NCBI RefSeq assembly: GCF_030269925.1
Contig: NC_085133.1
Coordinates: forward strand, 1,384,001-1,448,000
DNA: 64,000 nt
Reading direction: 5' to 3'
Source of the DNA: Bombyx mori
Lineage: Eukaryota; Arthropoda; Insecta; Lepidoptera; Bombycidae
Position numbers and translations under genes: made by a program. Under the pieces are notes generated by a model. The model ran no database searches. It was not told where the DNA came from and saw only the letters and a program-made list of their open reading frames with translations. The stretch's first letter is position 1. Every line of letters begins with the position of its first letter. Shown piece by piece: positions 55,600 through 64,000 of the stretch.

Positions 55600-55885
55600 T
55601 ACACACGTAAGAAGTGAAACTTATTTATGGCCTTATTTTTCGAAAAATGATCTACATGCAACTTTCTAGAAATTGGTTAAATAAAGTTAAATTAGATAAA
55701 GTTTAAACAAAAGGATTTTATTATCATAGACATGAATACAAAAAAGTTAAATTAGATAAAGTTTAAACAAAAGGATTTTATTATCATAGACATGAATACA
55801 AAACAGATGGCGCGTAACGGAAAAATGTGACGCGTAACCGAAAAATGTGACGGTAAATTTTTTTCCAACGCCGATAAGGAAGTTT
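55600..55885. mobile_element. Candidate MITE, copy 2
   Basis: ACACGTAAGAAGTGAAACTT at the left and AAGGAAGTTTCACTTC at the right form inverted ends. Internal CAGATGGCGC and AACGGAAAAATGTGACG are shared in part with 21372-21712. It lies in the 3' part of the Dong-like element, so either the element's 3'UTR carries this sequence or a MITE inserted there. Confidence 0.45.
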
Positions 55886-55924
55886 CACTTCAAAAATTAA
55901 AAAAAACAATAATAATAATAATAA

Positions 55925-56798
55925 TGGTTGGTTCGAAGTAAGTATCAGTTGAATGGAATATTTGAAATGTATTCAACGGATAATTACTTTTAATAAATGT
56001 ATCTTTTTTATTTTATTGGCTTTGTTAATTTTGAGTATGTTTCAATGATACTATGTACACATATGGACTTATTGTTGTCTGAAATAAAATAAATCATTCA
56101 TTCATTCATTCATTCATAACACCCGCCCAGTGAAAGACCTTTGCGGTTCATTCGCTGTTAACTCTTTGAAGTATTTTTGCGACTTTTTTGAAACCATTTA
56201 CAAATACTAACCGTAACAGGATTTTGTATGTTGTGATTTTAATGCAGTTTATAATAAGGGTGATGCTCTTTTTATTTCTAACCTTATCATACTGAACAAA
56301 ATGTGAACAAGTGTTTGCAAATTTTAATGGTGCAGTTAATACAGTAGTTTTGGAGAAAATAAAAACCCTATTTTTAATAGAAAAGTTGGTCGGCGGCTCT
56401 CTCAATTCTAATCAAACAAACTGGCAGACTTTAAATTACGGTTAATTCTTTCTATGTGCAAAAAAACCTAAATATAATTAAGATAACACAATAATATAAT
56501 GTCGACGAAGCTATTAGTTCAATCGTTTGTGATCACGAAAAATGCGATATATTCGATTTTTTTGGAAAATGTAAACTGGGAAGAATAAACATAAACTTAA
56601 AATGTAAAATTAATTTTAATAAATATTAATCCTTGATCATGGGTATCGTTCAAGAATACGTGTTACACATTCAAAAGTATTGTTTTGTTATTTTTGAAAT
56701 TAGTTAACTGATTTTCTAGTACTAGAAACAACAAAATAGTTTGGGGTAAGTAAATTTTTCCTGCCCGCGTCTTCCGTCGGTGGCTTTAATCATAGTTT
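55925..56798. other. Unassigned stretch
   Basis: A (CATT)n microsatellite at 56093-56117 follows AAATAAAATAAAT, probably a retroposon tail. No gene. Confidence 0.45.
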
Positions 56799-56965
56799 TT
56801 CTGCCGTAAAGCAGCAATGCATTTCAGTTTAAAGGGTGGAGCTGCCGTTATATTATAAAAAACTGAAGCCTTCGAACCCATGTCTCAAGGTGGGTGGCGG
56901 TATTTACGTTGTAGTTATCTATGGGCTTCGGTAACCACTTGACACCAGCTGAGCCATGAGTCTAT
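56799..56965 (+). mobile_element. Diverged Bm1 fragment
   Basis: TCTGCCGTAAAGCAGCAATG, CATGTCTCAAGGTGGGTGGC and ATCTATGGGCTTCGGTAACC in Bm1 order; the A-tail is lost. Confidence 0.7.
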
Positions 56966-57868
56966 AAATAATCTCTTGAAATTTAGAATACCATAAACCT
57001 AATATAATATAAAGTCTATTTCTCAAGTACACTAGAAATCAGTGAACATCATAACAATTACCGCCGATAATTCAATAGCTTCGACTATCCAATTATTTTA
57101 AGCATCAATTACCGAATAAATGTTGAACCAATTAAATTATAATTTGAACTCAACAAACTTTATTTATAACGAAATGTTGTGAATATCTCTCAATATCAAT
57201 TAATTCCATTAACGTGATATTTTTGGAGCTCCTAAAACGAAAATTAATTGGTTTTCGCCGTTGATCCTCTAATTTAAAATGTGTTTTTTTTTTTTTAATT
57301 GAATTTAAAACATCTACTGATAATGTAGGATTGGTAAGAACGGAACGTATGAATAGAGTGTGGAACGGAGCGTTAAGATGTGAGTGAGAGAAAACGGAAA
57401 GAAAGAGAGAAGAGAATGACAGATAGAATGACAGAGAATTTGAAGATGGCGAAGACGGTTGAAAAATGAGTACGTAATAAAATTAGTGTTAATTATTAAT
57501 TGCTATTATAATAGAAGATTTTGGAATAGTTTAACTTTTATTTTATGCGCTGCGATCCCTCTTCTACAGTAATGTTACTTTTAGTTAAGTTACTTAAGTG
57601 TCGTAAATTCTATCATTGCTTTTTATTAAATTATTAGGATTCGTTCAAATTTAATTCTACTATATACTTATTTTTATATACTTAACAAATTTTCAAATTT
57701 CAAAATACTTTATTTTCAAAAGCGACTTAAAATAATACAATTTTGGAGTCTCCTTTTAAACGTGCAAGCTTGTACTGGGAGACTCCGCTCTTCCATAAAA
57801 ACTATATACTTACACAGTTATATACTTCATATACTACAATGTTACTAATTATGTATAACAAATGTGTA
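56966..57868. other. Unassigned stretch
   Basis: A purine-rich segment at 57330-57460 and a possible minus-strand LINE tail at 57690-57800 (CTTTATTTTCAAAAGCGAC to GGGAGACTCCGCTC). No gene supported. Confidence 0.4.
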
Positions 57869-57989
57869 TGTTTTTTTTTTTTATTGGCCTTGTAGGCAGA
57901 CGACATACGGCCCACCTGATAGTGAGTGGTTACCGTCGCCCATAGACTTCAGCAATGCCAGAGGCAGAGCCAAGCCGCTGCCTAAATGT
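57869..57989 (-). repeat. LINE 3' tail family C, copy 4
   Basis: TTTTTTATTGGCCTTGTAGG to GCAGAGCCAAGCCGCTGCCT, the best minus-strand copy. Confidence 0.7.
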
Positions 57990-58028
57990 ATGTGTATGTA
58001 TGTGTGTGTGTGTGTGTGTGTGTGTGCG
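57990..58028. repeat. (TG)n microsatellite
   Basis: TGTGTATG followed by a TG run of about 15 units with a GC interruption. Confidence 0.9.
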
Positions 58029-58191
58029 TGCGAGTTTATTTGTGTGTTTTACTTTAATATATTTAGAATGGCCTCTGTTTCGTCATTGTTTTTAGATCAA
58101 AAACAAATGTATGTATATTTATTTTGATTGAAGTGATTAAAACTAGTCGAATTGTTTCAGAGTTTTTTTTTTTAAGTTGAAAGTCAGTTTT

Positions 58192-58633
58192 TAGAAGTCG
58201 TCGTGGCCTAAAGGATAAGACGTCCGGTGCATTCGTGTTGAAGCGATGCAACGGTGTTCGAATCCCGCAGGCGGGTACCAATTTTTCTAATGAAATACGT
58301 ACTCAACAAATGTTCACGATTGACTTCCACGGTGAAGGAATAACATCGTGTAGTAAAAATCTAACCCGCAAAATTATAATTTGTGTAATTACTGGTGGTA
58401 GGACCACTTGGGAGTCAACGCGGATAGGTACCACCGCCCTGCCTATTTCTGCCGTGAAGCAGTAATGCGTTTCGGTTTGAAGGGTGGGGCAGCCGTTGTA
58501 ACTATACTGAGACTTTAGAACTTGTATCTCAAGGTGGGTGGCGCGTCTACGTTGCAGATGTCTATGGGCTCCAGTAACCACTTAACACCAGGTTGCTGTG
58601 AGCTTGTCCACCCATCTAAGCAATAAAAAAAAG
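58192..58633 (+). mobile_element. Bm1 SINE, full length
   Basis: A complete copy with A-box (TGGCCTAAAGGATAAG). The B-box region reads CAACGGTGTTCGAATCCCGC. A-tail at 58622. One of the least diverged copies. Confidence 0.92.
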
Positions 58634-59054
58634 AAACCTCTTTGAATTTCTAGAGACGCACACATTAACGAAGCGAGTTTTAATAAAAACAGTCTCAGTT
58701 TAAATGCACAATACGCAGTAAGTATTTCATATCTGAGCTCGAGTGGCGCTCTGTTTACAGGCAGAGATATTTCAATATACGTGAGCTGTATGAAGCTGCA
58801 AGCGTAACTTTAGGAACGCAATTAAGCAAGATGCGGGCTATTTTGCTGCGAGTAAAAAAACGCATATTAATATTGACAAGAAAATCTCCTTTCAGACAGC
58901 GAAGACTAAATATTTTCGGCAAAAATTGTGATTTAAATCTGGAATCGAAGGTGGACTTCTTGGTACAGTTCTTGGGCTAACTAATATAATATACTAAATA
59001 TAATATAATATACTAAAAATAAAGCTAAGTATGTATGTATACTTATATTATAAT
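58634..59054. other. Unassigned sequence
   Basis: Nothing recognised. Confidence 0.45.
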
Positions 59055-59333
59055 AATGGGCCCGGAGTAGTCGAAATTCGACTATAATTAATATAAATTA
59101 TAAGTTTGAACATTATTATGGTTCTAGTTACAGATTTCGCCAAAACGACACGATAATACTAAATATAAACAGTATTAACCTATTCTCAATTTCTCCACAG
59201 ACTTCAAGCAATAACAAAAGTTTGACAATAAACGAAGAGTATATAATTATATGTCAAATACATGGTAGTAAATGTAGTAAATATATGTAGGTGTAATGTT
59301 TTTTTTATTGATTTAATGTATTATTAATGCATA

Positions 59334-60640
59334 CCTAGTCAGGTCATAAATTCTGTCACATGTTTAATGTAAAATAATTGAAACAAGTTTATTCATTATG
59401 TAACCATTCATATACCAAAATGAACTTAACAAAACATTGATTCTTATGACACTAAAGTTTATTCAAAATGACCTCCGTGATTTTGAATACAGGCCTTCAA
59501 TCTGCGCGGCCAGTCGTCTATCGCAGCACGAACGAGGTCCATGTCAATATCGGCGGCTGCCTTAATCAAGGATGTCTTGTGTGACTCCAAATTGGGATGA
59601 GGCTTTGAGCACGCCTTTTTCTCCAAGTGTTGCCATATCTTGTAATCTAACGGATTCAAATCTGGACTGGAGGAGGGCCAGTCTTCGTGCCGGATGAAGT
59701 CGATTTCACGCGCCGCCAGCCAGTCTTGTGTGCTCTTCGCTCTATGAACTGGCGCCGAATCTTGTTGGAATACCCAGTGCCCGTTATTGAACATGGTATG
59801 AGAAACGGGTACCACAAGGTTCGTCAGGACTGTATTTTGATACACAACTGCATTCGTTTTTACACCTTTCTCACAAAAATATACCTCTGTTAAGCCCCAA
59901 TAAGAAACTCCCAACCATACCATGAGCGAGGATGGAAAATGACCTCGTTGGACACGCAGAATACGGTTGCTCGCTTCTTCACTACTGTGTGCGTACATCT
60001 TATCATTTTGTTTGTTGTGGCTCTCTTCTACGGTAAAAATTTTTTCATCCGAAAAAAGAATTTCCCGATATTTTTTTCCTGCGTACCGCTTCAACAAAGC
60101 GCGGCATCTCTTCAGTCTCAGGTCCATTAGACGAGCATTCAAACGATGTCCTGTTTTTCTTCGATATGCCCGAAGCCCTAAGTCTTCATTTAACACCCTT
60201 TTCACCGTGGTTCTGCTTAACCCCATCTGAAGGGCCAACAGTTTCTGCTTACGTTTGGGATTTCTTTGAATTCGCGCCTTCACAGCTTTTATCACTGCTG
60301 GAGTCCTAACAGACCGAGGGTGACCACTTCTTGACCTGTCATCTATACTAGAGTCTTCATTGTATCGTTTGATGGTACGATAAACTAATCTTTTGGTTAT
60401 ATTCAAATTTTTCAGTATGTTAAAAATTTGAATTGGCGCGTAACCGCAACGATGCAACGCAATAACTACAACACGGTCTTCTTTAAGCGTCCACTCCATA
60501 TTTAAAAATGAGTAAAATTCTAAAAGTATACATTTTTATTTTCATGAACAATTCGAAATTCGAATTCGATAAACTTTTTTGTGGCCAGCATTCTAAAAGA
60601 AAAGTTTTTACTGTGTGACAATACTTATGACCTGACTGGT
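59334..60640 (-). mobile_element. maT (DD37D) mariner, Bmmar1-like, structurally complete
   Basis: 1,307 bp flanked by TA at 59332-59333 and 60641-60642. Right TIR (minus strand): ACCAGTCAGGTCATAAGTAT followed by TGTCACACAGT. The left TIR matches for about 14 bases (AGTCAGGTCATAA), then differs at several positions (ATTCTGTCACAT). The transposase ORF is unbroken. I recall Bmmar1 as the silkworm mariner of this basal lineage; the exact match is unverified. Confidence 0.9.
59459..60499 (-). CDS. maT-family mariner transposase, uninterrupted
   Basis: 346 residues, the usual length for a mariner transposase, from the ATG at 60499. Residues ~1-110 hold two helix-turn-helix regions for TIR binding (RVVVIALHRCGYAPIQIF and KQKLLALQMGLSRTTVKRVL), with a basic linker (RSRSGHPRS). 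The catalytic triad is D151 (ILFSDEKIF), D247 (VFQQDSAPVH) and D285 (SSPDLNPLDY). The second and third are 37 residues apart, giving DD37D, which defines maT. It cuts the element at its TIRs and inserts at TA. All triad residues are present and no frameshift is seen, so the protein may be functional. The imperfect left TIR may limit mobility. Confidence 0.93.
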   Translation of the reverse strand: MEWTLKEDRVVVIALHRCGYAPIQIFNILKNLNITKRLVYRTIKRYNEDSSIDDRSRSGHPRSVRTPAVIKAVKARIQRNPKRKQKLLALQMGLSRTTVKRVLNEDLGLRAYRRKTGHRLNARLMDLRLKRCRALLKRYAGKKYREILFSDEKIFTVEESHNKQNDKMYAHSSEEASNRILRVQRGHFPSSLMVWLGVSYWGLTEVYFCEKGVKTNAVVYQNTVLTNLVVPVSHTMFNNGHWVFQQDSAPVHRAKSTQDWLAAREIDFIRHEDWPSSSPDLNPLDYKIWQHLEKKACSKPHPNLESHKTSLIKAAADIDMDLVRAAIDDWPRRLKACIQNHGGHFE

Positions 60641-60772
60641 TATTTACAAAAAAAATTAGGATTCTGCACTCTTTCTCTATATTCTCTATAAGTGTGAGAA
60701 ATTTCATAGTTCTCCGTCCGCGCAATTTTCGTAAAAAGGGATACAAAGTTTTTGCTTCACGTATTAATAAGA

Positions 60773-60955
60773 TAATCGTAAATGACCATTGGCGGCAACA
60801 GAGGAGAATATTGTGTCTTGAATGGTTGGGGCATGGTTTATATAATATTGAGAAATTTCTAGATTCTAATAAAACTAAACTCAACATTTGATATGATACT
60901 GTTGGATTGGTGTATTCGAAGTTTCAGTAAGTCCTTTATATATAATTCCAGTATA
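60773..60955. other. Unassigned sequence
   Basis: Short AT-rich spacer between two Helitrons. Confidence 0.4.
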
Positions 60956-61209
60956 TCTATACTAATATATAAATCTACAGTGGTTTTTACGGATGTTCCG
61001 TTATAACTACTGAACCATGCATCCGATCGACTTGAAATTTGGTATCCATGTAGAAAATACATGTACTTAATGGATAGGCTAATATTTATATGAGCGTTGG
61101 ACTCCCTACACCAGTTGCGGGGGCGTTAATGATGAGAATCTTTATGGGGGTGAGAAATAATATATAATGTTAATTTGAAATGCCCAGCGAAGCGGACGGG
61201 TACAGCTGG
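60956..61209 (+). mobile_element. Non-autonomous Helitron, family E, copy 1 (254 bp)
   Basis: Starts A|TC-TATACTAATATATAAA. Ends with a GCCCAGCGAAGCGGACGGG imperfect hairpin, then TACAG-CTGG|T, a CTRR terminus. No ORF. An inverted copy lies at 62895-63120. Confidence 0.78.
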
Positions 61210-61373
61210 TCCTATATATTTTTGGAGTCGATGTTGTTGCTTTCCGAATGTGCTGGTTCCTAATATGTTGTAGTTTTGTATACAATTGTAGAGACTGTGA
61301 CAATTTAATCCTTCCAATAGATGCCCGTAAAGAAGATCGTAAGTATTTACAGATGAATACGGGCGCGACTTTT
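61210..61373. other. Unassigned sequence
   Basis: Spacer between Helitron and SINE; nothing recognised. Confidence 0.4.
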
Positions 61374-61631
61374 TACTGGTGGTAGGACCTCTTGTGAGTC
61401 CGCACGGGTAGGTACCACCGCCCTGCCTATTTCTGCCGTGAAGCAGTAATGCGTTTCGGTTTGAAGGGCGGGGCAGCCTTTGTAACTATACTGATACCTT
61501 AGAACTTATATCTCAAGGTGGGTGGCGCATTTACGTTGTAGATGTCTATGGGCTCCAGTAACCGCTTAACGTCAGGTGGGCTGTGAGCTCGTCCACCCAT
61601 CTAAGCAATAAAAAAAAAATAAAAAAAAAAG
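61374..61631 (+). mobile_element. Bm1 SINE, 5'-truncated
   Basis: Begins TACTGGTGGTAGGACCTC and ends in a long A-tail interrupted by one T (61611-61630). Low divergence and a long tail suggest a young copy. Confidence 0.9.
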
Positions 61632-62023
61632 CTCCAAAATAATCCTGAACACTTGTTAAACTACTGTACGCTTTAAAAGGATCACAACGCCTTAAGAATT
61701 ATAATTCAAATTACTTGTACGGTTTAATTTCCGGTTTACTACTTAAATTTTATGTTTGGCGATTCAAATACTTTACAGGTTTTCTTGTCGCAGACAATAC
61801 TAAAATGTTATTCGCAAAGATTTGAATATTATGCTAACTACCGCCTATTAATTTATTAGAATTGTTTCTTGACTTTAATTTTTATCGCAACAAGAAATTG
61901 AATCGATTTCTATAACAGAGTTATGTTTTTTTTTCGAATGTATTTTTTATTATTAATGAATTGTGTAACAATGACTGATAACATAATGGGAAAATGTGTA
62001 GATTTTTATTGCTCTAGACAAGT
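61632..62023. other. Unassigned AT-rich stretch
   Basis: No gene or recognised repeat. Confidence 0.45.
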
Positions 62024-62709
62024 AGCTAATCATATCATTATTATCCTGCCCTTCTCCCAGTCACTTGGGGTCGGCGCAACATGTTTTCTCCTTCTATACT
62101 CTTCTATCATATGCCATTTCTTCTCTCACTCCCCTCTTACCCATATCGTCTTTCACGCAATCCATCCATTTCTCCTTAGGTCTACATTTTCCTATATATC
62201 CTTCCACATTCATAGTTAACATTTTCTTACCAACCTCATTTTCATTTCGTCTCATCACATGTCCATACCATCCCAAACGCGCACTTCTCAGCTTCTCTGT
62301 CACAGGTGCCACTTTCAGGCTTCCTCTAACATATTCATTCCGTATTCTATCCATTCTCGTTACTCCACACATCGGAACATTCGCATCTCTGCTGCATGCG
62401 ATCGCCTTTCATCTGCCACTTTTGTTGTCCAACAAGCTTATCCATACAAGATGGCAGACCTTATAAAGGTCTTATATATCTTCCCTTTTAGGGGAAAAGG
62501 AATGTGTGAGTCACATGTGGTGCCCGTGACCTGCCGCCATTTCATCCATCCTGCGTCAATTCTGTGCCTCACAGTACGATCTAGTTCACCGTCGCTTTGG
62601 ATAACAGACCCTAGGTATCTTATCTATACTTATATCCGTCTTCTCCCAGTATCTTCCATACTTCCACTGGTATATCGTCTGGTATCATATAGTAAGCAGC
62701 TAATCATAT
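62024..62709 (-). mobile_element. 5'-truncated RTE-type LINE, 12-bp TSD
   Basis: The insert 62036-62697 (662 bp) is flanked by AGCTAATCATAT. The minus strand encodes an RT C-terminus: ELDRTVRHRIDAGWMKWRQ, GKIYKTFIRSAILYG, a stop, then [51 protein letters not shown], and [12 protein letters not shown]. At least one in-frame stop (after ILYG) and degeneration at both ends show it is dead. Same subfamily as 50236-50486. Confidence 0.9.
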
Positions 62710-62894
62710 AGTACCCCTGGTATGGTAGTCAACCATATCACTCACCATGAGTCATGAGGTTGAAATCTGAAATCGTCTTGTCTAACCACTGTCTCACTAT
62801 TAAAATTACAAACTTATGGATTTTGCTTAGAAAAACCTATATGTGACCAAGCGCTTGCCTTTTAAATCAATGAGACCACCCAAATGGTTTTATA

Positions 62895-63120
62895 ATCGAC
62901 TGGACATTTAATATTAACATTATATTAACACAAAAGATTCTCATCATTAACGCCCCCGCAACTGGTGTAGGGAGTCCAATACTCACATAAATATTAGCCT
63001 ATCCATTAAGTACATGTATTTTCTACATATATACCAAGTTTCAAGTCAATCGGATGCACGGTTCAGTAGTTATAACGGAACATCCGTAAAAACCACTGTA
63101 GATTTATATATTAGTATAGA
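62895..63120 (-). mobile_element. Non-autonomous Helitron, family E, copy 2, degraded 3' end
   Basis: Inverse of 60956-61209. The TC end (63120-63119) and about 185 bp are well preserved. The hairpin/CTRR end is degraded after a small deletion near 62930. Confidence 0.7.
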
Positions 63121-63971
63121 AGAATCGATTAAAGATTAATCAAGGGCCAATTAACATGTAAATCGTTACGATTTCATCCCTTCAGGTATGTTTGCATTGA
63201 AAATAAATTGCACTTAATCCCAATGATACGAAGGATGTGTTGTCATAGGACTCGGAACTCAAACATCGACCCCGAAGATCCCTTCGAGATTTCATAGTTA
63301 AGGTTGTTGACCAAATGGGTGTTTGCTCACGAGACGAACTTTTTACTGAGTTTGTTTTCTTACAATTAACTATGTACTAAACTATGTACAATTCACCGTT
63401 GAAAGCTTTTAGAGGTTGTATTTTTCGCTTTCAATATTTTATTTTAATAAAACATTTCGCCTTTGACTTGTAAATCTTGAGATAAGCTGTTTTTCGTGAA
63501 ACGCGCTTTTCTCTGGTAGAGTTTACTGACGGGCTTTTTTTTTGAAAGAGATTTTCATAACATCATTCACCTAATACACATTTTTGTGGTTTTATTGAAT
63601 TATACAAACTATTTATACCACTTTTGTTATATTCATGACTATGTTATTACCATCGAAGATAGATGTGCCTACAGCCTATGCTAGGCCAGGGCTAGGCCAT
63701 GGGCATCAACATCCGAGGCATAGCTAAGCCGTACCGCTGAGAACTCCCCTCAAACCTCAAACCACTAGCCTATAAATACTGCGTTGATGCTATTGCTTCA
63801 TTAGACCACAGAAACAATAGAAGACTAACCGTGACACTTACCCCATCCAACGAGACGCTTAGTTTCATCCAATCTTCCCAAAATCACAAAGGAATGACAA
63901 AAAAGCAACGCGTAAAACCATAAAGTATCCAGTATAATTTTACTCTCAGTATAAATATATAATATATATAA
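63121..63971. other. Unassigned sequence
   Basis: No gene. 63655-63860 is GC-richer than its surroundings (GCTAGGCCAGGGCTAGGCC) and unique in the window. Confidence 0.45.
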
Positions 63972-64000
63972 CTAGTCAGGTCATAAGTATTGTCACACAG
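63972..64000. mobile_element. Terminal inverted repeat of a second mariner, cut by the window edge
   Basis: TA (63968-63969) followed by ACTAGTCAGGTCATAAGTAT and TGTCACACAG. This matches the right TIR of the mariner at 59334-60640 more closely than that element's own left TIR does. Another copy of the same family should begin here and continue beyond 64000. Confidence 0.8.

Larger units (their letters stand above)
54042..55924 (+). mobile_element. Dong-like R4-clade LINE, 5'-truncated
   Basis: About 1.85 kb between TAA repeats. Insertion into TAA repeats is the known habit of Dong, a silkworm R4-clade element with a restriction-like endonuclease. The 3'UTR includes a perfect 60-bp tandem duplication (55684-55743 and 55744-55803) and a region resembling the candidate MITE at 21372-21712. 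Confidence 0.8.
59055..60772 (-). mobile_element. Non-autonomous Helitron, family A, copy 4, split by mariner
   Basis: The two parts, 59055-59333 and 60641-60772, together match the family A Helitron. The 59055 end keeps GTAGTCGAAATTCGACTA; the 60772 end keeps CTTCACGTATTAATA then AGA|T. The mariner at 59334-60640 sits inside. The Helitron is therefore the older insertion. Confidence 0.82.

Noticed and set aside
58200..58270. tRNA-like sequence at the start of Bm1
   Set aside because: The same sequence heads several SINE copies in the window; it is the Bm1 promoter region, not a tRNA gene.

Overview
The window looks like transposon-dominated nuclear DNA of a silkworm (Bombyx) or a very close relative. 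The main evidence is about fifteen copies or fragments of one tRNA-derived SINE that I recognise as Bm1. They sit beside lepidopteran-type Helitrons, a Bmmar1/maT-type mariner, a Dong-like R4-clade LINE in a TAA repeat, RTE-type LINE tails and a BEL/Pao LTR element. Most of the sequence is AT-rich. I found no convincing host protein-coding gene, no rRNA, no functional tRNA and no CRISPR array. The density of nested, partly young insertions would suit a W chromosome or other gene-poor heterochromatin, but that is inference.

Layout. 1-27.6 kb: AT-rich background with three Helitron copies or nests (297-716, 9188-9944, 22055-22480), Bm1 copies, RTE-type LINE ends (3.4, 6.6, 11.7 kb), another LINE C-terminus (7.26-7.57 kb, minus) and a dead maT mariner (19.9-20.6 kb). 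27,611-32,777: an apparently complete Jockey-clade LINE with a 12-bp target-site duplication (TSD), promoter-like 15-bp iterons, ORF1 (gag-like), ORF2 (endonuclease plus reverse transcriptase) and a poly(A) tail. 33,611-34,666: 22 tandem copies of a 48-bp unit that appears to have been amplified from inside a Bm1 SINE. 36,061-44,251: a BEL/Pao LTR element on the minus strand with two LTRs that look identical, a GCCAG TSD, gag and pol in one frame separated by a single TAG, and a 577-bp poly(A) retroelement inserted near the end of pol. 44.5-51.7 kb: three short 5'-truncated RTE-type insertions with clean TSDs, a complete 280-bp Helitron and other repeats. 54.0-55.9 kb: a 5'-truncated Dong-like element. 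59.0-60.8 kb: an intact-looking maT mariner inserted inside a Helitron. 60.9-63.1 kb: two inverted Helitron copies around a Bm1 and an RTE-type insertion. 63,972-64,000: the start of another mariner end, cut by the window edge.

The genes do not form a host pathway. They are the replication machinery of independent mobile elements: Jockey ORF1/ORF2, BEL/Pao Gag/Pol and the mariner transposase. The SINEs, short Helitrons and truncated LINEs depend on machinery supplied from elsewhere. The most unusual points are the Gag-TAG-Pol arrangement, the SINE-born satellite with its long open frame, the nested mariner-in-Helitron and the cluster of datable insertions.
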